This document shows positions 16,441-25,682 of a stretch of 64,000 nt of DNA, one piece after another. The DNA is from Streptomyces sp. NBC_00572 (GTDB lineage: Bacteria; Actinomycetota; Actinomycetes; Streptomycetales; Streptomycetaceae), in contig NZ_JAPENX010000002.1 in the NCBI RefSeq assembly GCF_026341815.1, forward strand, positions 558,001 through 622,000. Direction: 5' to 3'. The translations under genes and the position numbers were made by a program. Below the pieces are notes generated by a model that worked only from the letters and a program-made list of their open reading frames with translations, did not search any database and was not told the origin of the DNA. How positions within the stretch are numbered: the stretch's first letter is position 1; each line of letters opens with the position of its first letter.

Positions 16441-18513
16441 ATGACTCGACCCATTTCGCGCGGGACCGGCGGCAGACCCGCCCTCCTTGCGCTGTTCCTC
16501 GCCCTGGCCGCCGTTCTCTTCGGCTCCGGTCCCGTGCCCGCGGCCGCCGCCGCAGGTACGTGGTGGGAGCCCACGTCCCGGCCGGCCGCCGACTCGCAGA
16601 TCAACGTCACGGGTGCGCCGTTCACGGGAACGGACGCACAGGGGAAGGTGCGCGGCTTCGTCGACGCGCACAACCACCTGATGTCCAACGAGGGGTTCGG
16701 TGGCCGCATGATCTGCGGCAAGCCGTTCTCGACGGCGGGCGTCGCCGACGCGCTCAAGGACTGTCCGGAGCACTACCCGGACGGTTCGGGCGCCCTCTTC
16801 GAACACCTCACCGGCGGCGACAACGGCAAGCACGACCCGGTCGGCTGGCCCACGTTCAAGGACTGGCCCGCCAACAACTCCCTGAGCCACCAGCAGAACT
16901 ACTACGCCTGGGTCGAGCGAGCCTGGCGCGGCGGCCAGCGTGTCCTGGTCAACGACCTCGTCACCAATGGTCTGATCTGCTCGCTGCTGCCCCGCGACCG
17001 CGGCTGCGACGAGATGGACGCCATCCGGCTCGAAGCCCGCAAGACGTACGAGATGCAGGACTACGTCGACGGCATGTACGGCGGCCCCGGTAAGGGCTGG
17101 TTCCGGATCGTCACCAGTGCCGCCCAGGCCCGCTCGGTGATCGAGCAGGGCAAGCTCGCGGTCGTCCTCGGGGTGGAGACCTCGGAGCCCTTCGGCTGCA
17201 AGCAGATCCTCGACGTCGCCCAGTGCGGCAAGGAGGACATCGACAAGGGGCTCGACGAGCTGTACTCGCTCGGCGTGCGCAGCATGTTCCTCTGCCACAA
17301 GTTCGACAACGCGCTGTGCGGCGTCCGCTTCGACAGCGGGACCACGGGCGTGGCCGTCAACATCGGCCAGTTCCTGTCCACGGGCACCTTCTGGGCCACC
17401 GAGAAGTGCGCGGGGCCGCAGCACGACAACCCCATCGGACTGGCCGCCGCACCCGCCGCGATGGCGGCCAAGCTGCCGGCAGGGGTGGGCGTCCCCTCGT
17501 ACGCCTCCGACGCACGGTGCAACACGCGCGGGCTCACCCGGCTCGGGGAGTACGCCGTGAAGGGCATGGTCCAGCGCGGCATGATGCTGGAGCTCGACCA
17601 CATGAGCGTCAAGGCCGCGGGCCGGGCGCTGGACATGCTGGAGGCCGAGGAGTACCCCGGCGTGCTCTCCAGCCACAGCTGGATGGACCTCGACTGGACC
17701 GAGCGGCTGTACCGCCTCGGTGGCTTCGCCGCCTCGTACATGCACAACGCCCAGGGGTTCGTCGGCGAGGCGGGACAGAAGGCGGCCCTGCGCAAGAAGT
17801 ACGGCGTCGGGTTCGGCTACGGCACTGACATGAACGGGGTCGGCGGCTGGCCCGGCCCGGTCGGCCCCGACGCCCCGAACGCGGTGAAGTACCCCTTCCG
17901 CAGCTTCGACGGCGGTTCCGTCCTCGACCGCCAGGTCACCGGTGAGCGCACCTGGGACCTCAACACCGACGGAGCCGCGCACAACGGCCTCGTACCGGAC
18001 TGGATCGAGCAGATCCGGCTCACGGACGGCGGACCGGGCGTCGTGGACGAGCTGTCGCGGGGTGCGGAGTCGTACCTCACCACGTGGAAGCGGACCGAGG
18101 ACCACGAGCCGGGGGTGAACCTCGCGTCCGGGCAGCCGGTGTCGGCCAGCACCACCCAGTGGTGGAACCCCTTCGTCAACTTCTCGCCGGGTCTCACGGT
18201 CGACGGCGACACGGGGACCCGCTGGGCCAGCGAGTGGTCGGACGACCAGTGGCTCCAGGTGGACCTGGGATCCGTGCGCCGGGTCGGGCGGGTCACGCTG
18301 GACTGGGAGCGGGCGTACGCGCGCGCGTACCGGATCGAGCTGTCGGACGACGGCACGAACTGGCGGACCGCGTGGTCGACGGAAGCGGGTGACGGCGGCT
18401 ACGACACGGCGGAGTTCGCCTCGCAGCCGGCCCGGTACCTGCGGGTCCACGGAGTGAAGCGGGCCACGGAGTGGGGCTACTCGCTCTATGAGGTGTCCGT
18501 CAACAGGTCCTGA
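16441..18513 (+). CDS. Secreted metallo-hydrolase with C-terminal F5/8-type (discoidin) domain
   Basis: The 690-residue protein has a Sec signal peptide (LLALFLALAAVLFGSG, AAAAA cleavage region). The catalytic part opens with FVDAHNHLMSNEG, whose HxH is typical of the TIM-barrel amidohydrolase/membrane-dipeptidase superfamily, and continues with VLGVETSEPFG, MMLELDHMS, VLSSHSWM and GYGTDMNG as further metal or substrate loops. Residues ~560-690 are a galactose-binding-like domain (VSASTTQWWNP, DGDTGTRWASEWSDDQWLQVDLG). It is known only as a hypothetical in streptomycetes; the substrate is unknown. A strong hairpin terminator follows. Confidence 0.8.
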   Translation: MTRPISRGTGGRPALLALFLALAAVLFGSGPVPAAAAAGTWWEPTSRPAADSQINVTGAPFTGTDAQGKVRGFVDAHNHLMSNEGFGGRMICGKPFSTAGVADALKDCPEHYPDGSGALFEHLTGGDNGKHDPVGWPTFKDWPANNSLSHQQNYYAWVERAWRGGQRVLVNDLVTNGLICSLLPRDRGCDEMDAIRLEARKTYEMQDYVDGMYGGPGKGWFRIVTSAAQARSVIEQGKLAVVLGVETSEPFGCKQILDVAQCGKEDIDKGLDELYSLGVRSMFLCHKFDNALCGVRFDSGTTGVAVNIGQFLSTGTFWATEKCAGPQHDNPIGLAAAPAAMAAKLPAGVGVPSYASDARCNTRGLTRLGEYAVKGMVQRGMMLELDHMSVKAAGRALDMLEAEEYPGVLSSHSWMDLDWTERLYRLGGFAASYMHNAQGFVGEAGQKAALRKKYGVGFGYGTDMNGVGGWPGPVGPDAPNAVKYPFRSFDGGSVLDRQVTGERTWDLNTDGAAHNGLVPDWIEQIRLTDGGPGVVDELSRGAESYLTTWKRTEDHEPGVNLASGQPVSASTTQWWNPFVNFSPGLTVDGDTGTRWASEWSDDQWLQVDLGSVRRVGRVTLDWERAYARAYRIELSDDGTNWRTAWSTEAGDGGYDTAEFASQPARYLRVHGVKRATEWGYSLYEVSVNRS

Positions 18514-18528
18514 CAGCGGGACACGAGA

Positions 18529-18560
18529 GGGGCCTGCCGGACGCGGATCCGGCAGGCCCC
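18529..18560. terminator. Bidirectional hairpin terminator
   Basis: GGGGCCTGCCGG and CCGGCAGGCCCC are perfect 12-bp arms around an 8-bp loop, followed by TTT. The flanking ACACGA/TCGTGT extends the pairing. It lies between converging genes and probably serves both. Confidence 0.85.
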
Positions 18561-18578
18561 TTTCGTGTGCCCGGAGGG

Positions 18579-20483
18579 CTAGAGGGAGCGGCAGAGCAGG
18601 GCGTCGGGGGTCTTGCCCTTCGCCCAGGCTCCGGTGAAGGCGATCCCGGCGGCGTACTCGCCGGTGGCGCACTGTCCCTTGTAGTTGCCGGCGGCGAACT
18701 CGCCGCCGGGCCCGCCTGCCGGGCGGTTGTCGCCCCGGTCGAACCAGAGCGTGCGGCCGGTCACCGGCAGGGCGCGGGACGCGGCGGTGCAGAGCACGGC
18801 GGAGACGGCCTGGCCGCGCACGCTGTAGCCGGTCATGAACTGGTCGCGGGGGCACTGGAGTTTGGTGTAGCCACCGGCCCAGTCGCCCTCCTTGACGTAC
18901 CGTTCGTCGGTCACGACGGTGAACCCGCCCGCCGAGGCGTCGAGTCGGGGCGCTCCCGCGTCCGTGCAGAGACCGCGTCCGTCGCGGTGGGCGAGGCCGA
19001 CGATCCGCTGCCCGTCGGGGCAGACGCCCTTGCGGGCGCCCTGGTCCCAGTCGCCCCCGGTCCGGGTGCGGAGCGATTGCACGGCGTCCGCGTGGTCGAG
19101 GTTCAGCATGTTCCAGCGGTCGACGGCCGGCACGGGGCCGGTGAGGCCGGGCGCGGTGACGAGCCGGCGCCAGTCGGGGGCGCGCCAGTCGTCACCATCG
19201 AGGATGCCGGAGCGCCGCCCCTCGGTGTCGTAGTCGAGCAGTTTCCAGCGTCCGTGCCCCGTGAAGCCGACGAGGGGCCAGTAGGCGAAGTCGGTGTCGT
19301 TCGCGACGAGGTAGTCGACGAAGTTCCCGAACCAGGCGCGGGCCTGGGGGTTGGTCTCGTCGGCGCCGATGCCGAACTCGCTGATCCACACGGGTGCGGT
19401 GTAGTGACGGCCGGTGTCGGCGGCGACGAAGAAGGCCTGGCGCCGCAGGGTCGCGAAGAGCTCGTCGCGGGAGAGTTCCTGGTAGCGCCAGTCGTGGGTC
19501 TCGCCGGTGCCGGTCGCGCCGGTGTGGTTCGGTCCGGTGTAGCCGTAGAAGTGGGCCGAGTAGACGAGCTTCCCGGAGGCGACGAGGGTGTGGGAGAGGG
19601 CGCGCGCCGGCTCCAGGGTGGGCCGCCCGTGCGGGAGTCCGTCGGCGGGTATCCCCTGCCAGTTGATGCCCTCGACGATGACCAGGAGGTCGGGGTTGGC
19701 CTCGGTGAGGAGCCGGTCGCCGAGGCGCTGGGTGGCCGCCCACCAGTCGTGCCCGTCACCCCAGCCCCAGTTGGCGTCGTCGGTGATCGTGCGGCGCACC
19801 TCGTTGTAGAGGTCGGCACCGACGACCCGCTTGTCGTTCTTGTAGCGCTTGGCCAGGAACAGCCAGTCGGCCTCCCACTGGGCGGCGCTCTGACTGGTGT
19901 TCCAGCGTTCGTTGCCGTCGAGGCCGCAACACCAACGGGAGGTGTTGGTGTGGTTGTTGAGGATGACGGCGAAGCCCTCCGCGGTGGTCGCGGCGACGAC
20001 CGCGTCGAAGACCTGGAGCGGGGTCTTGCCGCGCAGCTGGGGGTTGGCCGCGACCGCGGCGTCGGGGACGGGCCGCTGATCGTGGAGCATCTCGTTGGAG
20101 AACGGCAGGCGGAGGCTGTTGATGCCGAGGGCGTGGAAGTCGGCGAGGATGGTGGCGACGGGCGTGCGGTCGAGGCCCAGCGGCAGTTGGTCGGACTTCT
20201 CCGCGTCGTGGTGCGCGGTGGGGTCGGTGATGTCCCCCGAGCCGTTCCACGAGCCCTGTGCGCCGTGCCAGTTGGCCGACTTGAGCTTGAAGCGGTCGCC
20301 GTTCGCGTCGACGACGTACCGGCCCCGGGTGCTCAGGGGCGGCCGCCAGATGTCGGCGAGGCCACCGTCCACCGCCGAGGCCGTGGTGGAGACCGAGGGA
20401 ACCGCAGGGGCCGCCGGGGCCGCAGGTGCTCCGGCGGCCAGGAGGGCCACGGCGAGCGCGGCCCTCAGGAGTGTTCTCTTCAC
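18579..20483 (-). CDS. Secreted glycoside hydrolase family 5 enzyme
   Basis: A 634-residue secreted protein from a GTG with GGAAGGA upstream; signal peptide ~1-28 (TLLRAALAVALLAAGAP). The GH5 barrel spans ~40-440: INSLRLPFSNEM, the acid/base E228 in LYNEV, HFYGYTGPNH and the nucleophile E369 in WISEFG. The last ~190 residues carry paired-cysteine repeats (GVCPDGQRIVGLAHRDGRGLC, LQCPRDQFMTGYSV, GQCATGEYAAG) that look like a small carbohydrate-binding module. Probable activity is a beta-glycosidase such as an endoglucanase or glycosylceramidase-like enzyme; the substrate cannot be set from sequence alone. It follows the propeller gene by 41 bp. Confidence 0.85.
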   Translation of the reverse strand: MKRTLLRAALAVALLAAGAPAAPAAPAVPSVSTTASAVDGGLADIWRPPLSTRGRYVVDANGDRFKLKSANWHGAQGSWNGSGDITDPTAHHDAEKSDQLPLGLDRTPVATILADFHALGINSLRLPFSNEMLHDQRPVPDAAVAANPQLRGKTPLQVFDAVVAATTAEGFAVILNNHTNTSRWCCGLDGNERWNTSQSAAQWEADWLFLAKRYKNDKRVVGADLYNEVRRTITDDANWGWGDGHDWWAATQRLGDRLLTEANPDLLVIVEGINWQGIPADGLPHGRPTLEPARALSHTLVASGKLVYSAHFYGYTGPNHTGATGTGETHDWRYQELSRDELFATLRRQAFFVAADTGRHYTAPVWISEFGIGADETNPQARAWFGNFVDYLVANDTDFAYWPLVGFTGHGRWKLLDYDTEGRRSGILDGDDWRAPDWRRLVTAPGLTGPVPAVDRWNMLNLDHADAVQSLRTRTGGDWDQGARKGVCPDGQRIVGLAHRDGRGLCTDAGAPRLDASAGGFTVVTDERYVKEGDWAGGYTKLQCPRDQFMTGYSVRGQAVSAVLCTAASRALPVTGRTLWFDRGDNRPAGGPGGEFAAGNYKGQCATGEYAAGIAFTGAWAKGKTPDALLCRSL

Positions 20484-20524
20484 AGGGTCCTTCCGAGGTG
20501 AGAGGGGTCGGCCGGCCGGGAGCG

Positions 20525-21811
20525 TCAGCCCGCCGAGGGGCCGGTCCAGTCGGCGGGGATACGGGCGAGCCGTACGCGCTGCGGGTGGTCGCCGACGTCC
20601 ACGGAGATCACGCGCTGCCCGGTGGCGAAGTCGATCGCCGTCACCCGGTCGGCGCCGCTCTCGGAGATGACGCAGGACCGTCCGTCGCCGCTCACGGTCG
20701 CCCAGTAGGGCTTGGAGGCCTCGACGAGCGGACCTTCCTGGAGGGTGGCGCGGTCGACCACCGTGGCGTAGTCGTCCATCGTGCCCGCGACGCAGAGCTT
20801 GGTTCCGTCGGGACTCATCGAAAGGCCGTGGTGGCGCGAGTCGTTGACCCAGGTGGTGCGGTCGGGGTCGGTCTTCGGGTTGCCGGGAAGGACCTTGGCC
20901 CGGGTGATCCGGTCGGTGGTGACGTCGTACTCGAGGAAGCCGTTGTAGAAGGAGACCTGGAGGTAGAGCTTCTTCTCGTCCGGGGTGAAGGCGACGGGGC
21001 GGACGGCGTCGGAGAGGTCGCCGCGACCGAAGGCGTCGAGGCGCTCGCGCATGTCGATGACGCGGACGGTCTTGAAGGTGGTGGCGTCGACGACGGTGAT
21101 GCGGCGGTCTCCCTTGGTCCAGTCGAGCCAGGGGGCGTCGAGGGCCGTGGTGACCTCGCCGATGGCCATGTTCCACAGGAGTCCGTCGGAGGTGAAGACG
21201 TTCTCGTGCGGCTTGTCGCCGGTCTTGAACGAGCCGATCTGCCGGCCGGTGGCGATGTCGAGGACGTGCACGGTGTTCGCGGTGGAGGCGGAGACCGCGA
21301 CCCGGGTGCCGTCGGGCGAGACCGCCATGTGGTCGGCTCGGTAACCGGCCACGGGGAAGCGCCAGTTGATCCGTCCGGTGCGCAGGTCGAGGGAGACGAC
21401 GTCGGCGAAGCTGGGCCGGGAGACGACCATGGAGGAGCCGTCGGGGGTGGCGTACATGTCGTCGACGAACTGGTCGTGACCCTCCCCCGGGCCGCTGCGG
21501 ACGCCGAGGAAGAACGCGAGCTTGACGGGGTTCAGATAGATCTCGCGGAGGCGTTCCTCCTTGTCGGGGATGACGTTCACCCGGCCGATGCGGTGGAAGT
21601 CGCCCCGGGAGGCGATGACGTCGGCCGTTCCGTCCCAGTTGTTGCCGACGAACATCGCCTCGCGGAGCCCGGAGGGCGCCGCGCCTTCGGCGGCGGCCGA
21701 TCCGGGGGCGGCAGATCCGGTGCCGCCGACCGTGGCGACGAGGGCGACCGCGACCGCGAGGGCGGCGGCGAGGCGTCGGGGGCGGACGGTCGACGTACGG
21801 AGAGAGGGCAT
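20525..21811 (-). CDS. Secreted YVTN/WD-type beta-propeller protein
   Basis: The 428-residue protein has a signal peptide (LAAALAVAVALVATVGG). It then repeats blades with the pattern MAVSPDGTRVAVSAS-x-TVHVLDIATGR, FTPDEKKLYLQVS and LSMSPDGTKLCVAG, typical of a seven-bladed propeller. There are no catalytic motifs. It is upstream of the GH5 gene on the same strand with a 41-bp gap, so it is likely co-transcribed and may bind the same polysaccharide or a cell-surface partner. Confidence 0.85.
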   Translation of the reverse strand: MPSLRTSTVRPRRLAAALAVAVALVATVGGTGSAAPGSAAAEGAAPSGLREAMFVGNNWDGTADVIASRGDFHRIGRVNVIPDKEERLREIYLNPVKLAFFLGVRSGPGEGHDQFVDDMYATPDGSSMVVSRPSFADVVSLDLRTGRINWRFPVAGYRADHMAVSPDGTRVAVSASTANTVHVLDIATGRQIGSFKTGDKPHENVFTSDGLLWNMAIGEVTTALDAPWLDWTKGDRRITVVDATTFKTVRVIDMRERLDAFGRGDLSDAVRPVAFTPDEKKLYLQVSFYNGFLEYDVTTDRITRAKVLPGNPKTDPDRTTWVNDSRHHGLSMSPDGTKLCVAGTMDDYATVVDRATLQEGPLVEASKPYWATVSGDGRSCVISESGADRVTAIDFATGQRVISVDVGDHPQRVRLARIPADWTGPSAG

Positions 21812-22021
21812 GCGGGGGTCCTTCTTCCGGCTCGCAGGGGTGACTTACCCGAAGTAACCATGTATATGACAAGGCCCGCAAGTGCCTGTCACACCTCTTC
21901 TCCACCACGTTTCACGCCACGCGCGACCTGGAGCGCTCCCAGCCGAACCCGCCCCCTTGTCCCACTCCGGCGTCCGGTAGGAGATCATGGACTTCGGAAC
22001 CCAGAAGGGACGGAACGGACG

Positions 22022-22645
22022 ATGAGGCACCGCAGTGTCGCCGACCTGATGACGCCGACCGCGGTGGCGGTGCAGCCCGGGACGTCGTTCAAGGAGATCG
22101 CGCGACTCCTCGACGAGTACGGCATCACCGCCGTCCCGGTGGTCGACGACGAGAACCGTCCGGTGGGCGTCGTCTCCGAGGCCGACCTGCTGCGGCGGCA
22201 CACCGCGAAGGACGGGCCGAGCACCGCCGAGGCCATGATGTCGAGCCCCGTCGTCACGGCCCGGCCCTCCTGGACGGCGGTCGAGGCGGCCCGCCTGATG
22301 GAGCGGCACCGGGTGAAGCGGCTGCCGGTCGTGGACGCGCACGGGCGGCTGATCGGGGTGCTGAGCCGGAGCGATCTGCTCCAGCTGTTCCTGCGCAGGG
22401 ACCGCTCGATCCAGGAGGAGATCCGGGAGGACGTGGTCGTCCGGATCCTGCGCCTCTCCCCCTCCGCCGTACACATCGACGTCGACGAGGGCCGGGTGAC
22501 GCTGAGCGGCACGCTGGACCGCGCCGGCATCGGCCCGATCCTCGTCTCGCTGTGCGAGTCGGTGGACGGGGTGGTGGAGGTCGCGGACCGGCTTTCGTAC
22601 GAGGACGGGGAAAACGGAGGGAGCGGGGAGGGCGGCGCGGCTTAA
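22022..22645 (+). CDS. Two CBS domains plus BON domain protein
   Basis: This 207-residue protein has a CBS pair (residues 1-125: VADLMTPTAVAVQPGTSF, GITAVPVVDDENRPVGVVSEADLL, then MMSSPVVTARPSWTAVEAA, RLPVVDAHGRLIGVLSRSDLL). A BON-like domain follows (~135-195: VVVRILRLSPSAVHIDVDEG, VTLSGTLDR). CBS pairs sense adenosine nucleotides; BON domains often bind membranes. The start has GAAGGGACGG upstream. Such proteins are common beside universal stress genes in dormancy regulons, though no such partner is adjacent here. Confidence 0.88.
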   Translation: MRHRSVADLMTPTAVAVQPGTSFKEIARLLDEYGITAVPVVDDENRPVGVVSEADLLRRHTAKDGPSTAEAMMSSPVVTARPSWTAVEAARLMERHRVKRLPVVDAHGRLIGVLSRSDLLQLFLRRDRSIQEEIREDVVVRILRLSPSAVHIDVDEGRVTLSGTLDRAGIGPILVSLCESVDGVVEVADRLSYEDGENGGSGEGGAA

Positions 22646-22757
22646 TGCCAGGCCCGGTGAGGTCGCGTGAGCGGCTTGGATCAGGGCGCGCGGCGGCGGG
22701 GACCCGGCAGGTCGACGACGCCCTGTCGCCGGGCCCTCGCCAAGGACGGCGGTTCCG

Positions 22758-23057
22758 TCAGGAGACCGCCTCCGGCCAGCCGTAGCCGGGGCCGGTGTGC
22801 TGCGGTACGGTTCCGGCGCCCACCGCCTCCATCTCGCGGTTGGCCTCGCGCATGAGCTTGCCGGCCAGGTCCTTCATCGCCCGGCTCGCGGCGAGCTCGT
22901 CACCGATCGCCGGGACGTCCACGTCCGCCGGGTTGCAGCGCGCGGAGCCGTGCCCCGTGAGGGTCGATTGACCGGTCATGAGCCGGGCCTCGGCCTTGGT
23001 CCGGCCGCCCTCCTCGACCAGTTCCACGCCGACCGTCCATTCCAGGGTGCGCGTCAT
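22758..23057 (-). CDS. DUF1876 dsRBD-like small protein
   Basis: A 99-residue protein with an AGGAGG site before its ATG. It begins MTRTLEWTVGVELVEEGGRT and contains AEARLMTGQSTLTGHGSARCNP and DELAASRAMKDLAGKL, the pattern of DUF1876 proteins, which have a double-stranded-RNA-binding-like alpha/beta fold and occur widely in actinobacteria. The role is unknown; they are often near stress genes. Confidence 0.82.
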   Translation of the reverse strand: MTRTLEWTVGVELVEEGGRTKAEARLMTGQSTLTGHGSARCNPADVDVPAIGDELAASRAMKDLAGKLMREANREMEAVGAGTVPQHTGPGYGWPEAVS

Positions 23058-23264
23058 GGTCTGCCTCCTCGCACAGCGGGCCGCGAGGAACCGGGACGCG
23101 GCCCCTTCCGATATCTCCAGGATCCATCGGCGGGGGCCGAGCGGCACGCCGCGAGAGGGCCCGGTCGCGGATCGACTCTCCCCGTCACAGGCCGGTGACC
23201 GTGAGGAAGCGAGGACCGCCGTCGCGTCGGCTTACGGGAGGGTGCCGACCCCGTTGGCCACCCC

Positions 23265-24083
23265 CTAGGGAGCCCGGAAGAGGCGCGGGAAGCGAGGTGC
23301 GAGCCAGGGCTTGCGGCCCCAGCCGAGCGCCTTGCCGCGGGCGATCACGGGCCAGGGGTCGATCCGGCCGAGGCCGAGGAGGAGGAAGGCGACCGGCTCG
23401 GTGAGGATGGTGCAGTCCGGGCGTGCGGGCGGCTCGTGGGTGACCTCGACGGCGCCCTCCGTGACGACCACCCCGAAGGTCGGGCCGCTCCGGAGCCGTA
23501 CCGCGAACCGGGCCGTCAGACCGTCGACGGCGGCCGGGTCTGTCACGCGGGGCATCGCCTCGATCATGAACGGCAGGGTCAGGTCGACCCGGTGCGCGTC
23601 CAGCATGTGGGGGCGGCCGACGGCGAGGGCGAGGTCGTAGCCGTGGCCGAGCATGTGGGTCAGCAGGTACGAGCCGAGGACGGCCGGGCGCATGGCGCCG
23701 AGCGGGGTGGAGAGGAGCGCGTCGGGGTCGCGCTCCTCCACGGATTCGAGGAAGGCCTCGGCCTGGGCCGTGATCATCTCGGCGAGCGGGCCGGGCGCCC
23801 GCTCGGCGAACCCGGCGAGGGCGCGCTCGTTGGCATCGGCGAGGCTGCCGGGAGTGCCGTCGCCGTAGGGGCGCTCGTGGCCGGCGGCCAGGTCGGCCAT
23901 GAGGGCGTTGGCCTGCGCCAGGTGGGCGGCGGCCTCACCGAGGGTCCAGGTGGACCGGGGCACGGGCAGCCCGGCGCCATGTCCGCCGGGGGCCGCGTCG
24001 AGTACGGCGGCGATGTCCACGGCCGTCCCCCGTATCGCCTCCGCAAGCCCGCCGGGAAGCACCCCACCCACGCGTCCCACCAT
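23265..24083 (-). CDS. Mycothiol-dependent maleylpyruvate isomerase-family protein
   Basis: Its 272 residues comprise a DinB-like N-terminal helical domain (~10-180: PRSTWTLGEAAAHLAQANALM, LLTHMLGHGYDLALAVGRP) and a C-terminal SCP2-like sterol-carrier domain (~185-270: FAVRLRSGPTFGVVVTEGAVEV). The histidines in AHLAQ and HMLGHGYD match the metal-binding triad of the family. It probably catalyses a mycothiol-dependent reaction; isomerase activity is only assumed. The start has GGGGCGGGGC upstream. Confidence 0.82.
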   Translation of the reverse strand: MVGRVGGVLPGGLAEAIRGTAVDIAAVLDAAPGGHGAGLPVPRSTWTLGEAAAHLAQANALMADLAAGHERPYGDGTPGSLADANERALAGFAERAPGPLAEMITAQAEAFLESVEERDPDALLSTPLGAMRPAVLGSYLLTHMLGHGYDLALAVGRPHMLDAHRVDLTLPFMIEAMPRVTDPAAVDGLTARFAVRLRSGPTFGVVVTEGAVEVTHEPPARPDCTILTEPVAFLLLGLGRIDPWPVIARGKALGWGRKPWLAPRFPRLFRAP

Positions 24084-24255
24084 TGCCCCGCCCCTCTCCT
24101 GCCTCCGGCGGCCCCACACGGAGCACCGGCTGGTCGGGACCGTACCAGTGAGTAGCTCCATCGGCACCGGTCCCTGGACCACGACTTTCCGCCCGGGACG
24201 GCGGCCGTTCCTCGCAACGGCGCGAGGGCCGCATGCCGAGCCGCGGCGAAGGGGG

Positions 24256-25668
24256 CTACAGACCGACGTCCCGCGCCCGCAGGTCCTCCAAGGTCTCCCG
24301 GCGCACCAACAGCCGGGCCCGGCTGTTGCGCACGGCGACCACCGGCGGGCGGCCGACGAGGTTGTACGAGGACGCCATCGACAGGTGGTACGCGCCCGCC
24401 ACCGGTACCGCCAGCAGGTCGCCCGGGTGGGTGTCGGCGGGCAGCGGGACGTCCTCGGCCAGGATGTCGCCGGCTTCGCAGTGGCGGCCGACGACCGTCA
24501 TGCTCTCGGAGTCGGCCGGCGAGTGGCGGCCGATCAGGCGCGGGGCGTAGCGCACCCCGTACAGCGCGGGTCGTGGGTTGTCGCTCATCCCGCCGTCCAC
24601 CGCCACGAAGGTCCGCCCGGGCGTGCGTTTCACCGCGAGGACCCGGTAGAGGGCGACTCCGGCCGGCCCGGTGACCGCGCGGCCCGGCTCGATGATCAGT
24701 CGCGGCACGGGGATCCCCGCCGCCGCGCAGCTCTCGGCCAGTTCGGCACGGACCTTGCGGGCGAGGGTGGTGAGGTCGAGAGCGGGCTCGCCGGGGCGGT
24801 AGGCGATGCCGTGACCACCGCCGAGGTCGAGCTCCGACAGGGTGACCCCATGGGTGTCGCGGACCCTGGCCATGAGGCCGACGAGCCGCCGTACGGCCAC
24901 GAGATACGGCTTTCCCTCCGTGATCTGCGACCCCAGGTGACAGTGGATTCCGGTGAGTTCGAGCTGCGGCTGGTCGAGTATCCGGGCGATCGCGTGCTGG
25001 GCGTGGCCGTCCCGCAGGGAGAGCCCGAACTTCTGGTCGTCGGAGCCGGTACGGATCTTCCGGTGGCCGCCCGCGCTGATCCCCGGTGTCACCCGGACCA
25101 TCACCTTCTGGTGGCCCCCGGTGCCGACCGCGGCGGCGATGCGCGCGATCTCGGCGGGGGTGTCGATGACGATCCGGCCCACGCCGAGGCGCAGTGCGGT
25201 CTCCAGGTCCTGCGGCGACTTGGCGTTGCCGTGGAGCAGGATCCGGTCGGCCGGGAACCCGGTCGTGACGGCGAGTTCCAGCTCACCGGCGGAGCACACG
25301 TCCAGGCCGAGTCCCTCCTCCTCCACCCAGTGGGCGAGGGCACGACACAGGAAGGCCTTGGCCGCGTAGTGGATCTCGGCGTCGGGGAACGCGCTGCGGT
25401 AGGTGCGGCAGCGCTTGCGGACCTCGGCCTCGTCGAGGACGTACACGGGGGTGCCGTGGCTCTCGGCGATCTCGGCGAGGGAGACACCGCCGACAAGGAG
25501 GCGGCCGTGGGGCTGGTCGGTGGTGGTCACGGGCCAGACGGAGAGTGCGTCGGCGGGGCTGGAGCCGGTCGCGGGGCCGGTCGGGGAGCCGCCTGCGTAT
25601 CCGGGCTCGGAGCCGGTCGCGGGGCCGGTCGGAGCGGCGGGGACGGCTCCCAGGGGAAGGGTGGTCAC
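24256..25668 (-). CDS. lysA: Diaminopimelate decarboxylase-like PLP enzyme with N-terminal extension
   Basis: The GTG at 25668 (GGGAGA nearby) gives 470 residues. The first ~50 are an Ala/Pro/Gly-rich extension with two PTGPATGS units, not seen in standard LysA. The alanine-racemase-like barrel follows: PLP lysine in YAAKAFL, the HCHLGSQI loop, ELDLGGGHGIAY and IEPGRAVTGPAG. The C-terminal beta domain has HCEAGDIL with the active-site Cys, and the substrate tyrosine in SSYNLVGRP. It decarboxylates meso-diaminopimelate or a related diamino acid. It is preceded by a small SseB-like gene, so it may serve secondary metabolism rather than lysine supply. Confidence 0.85.
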   Translation of the reverse strand: MTTLPLGAVPAAPTGPATGSEPGYAGGSPTGPATGSSPADALSVWPVTTTDQPHGRLLVGGVSLAEIAESHGTPVYVLDEAEVRKRCRTYRSAFPDAEIHYAAKAFLCRALAHWVEEEGLGLDVCSAGELELAVTTGFPADRILLHGNAKSPQDLETALRLGVGRIVIDTPAEIARIAAAVGTGGHQKVMVRVTPGISAGGHRKIRTGSDDQKFGLSLRDGHAQHAIARILDQPQLELTGIHCHLGSQITEGKPYLVAVRRLVGLMARVRDTHGVTLSELDLGGGHGIAYRPGEPALDLTTLARKVRAELAESCAAAGIPVPRLIIEPGRAVTGPAGVALYRVLAVKRTPGRTFVAVDGGMSDNPRPALYGVRYAPRLIGRHSPADSESMTVVGRHCEAGDILAEDVPLPADTHPGDLLAVPVAGAYHLSMASSYNLVGRPPVVAVRNSRARLLVRRETLEDLRARDVGL

Positions 25669-25682
25669 CTCTGGATCTCCCT

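Noticed and set aside
18579..21908. One 1109-residue protein spanning the GH5 and propeller genes
   Set aside because: Only the part from 20483 on has protein sense; the upstream part is another frame of the propeller gene. The GTG at 20483 has a good ribosome site and signal peptide.
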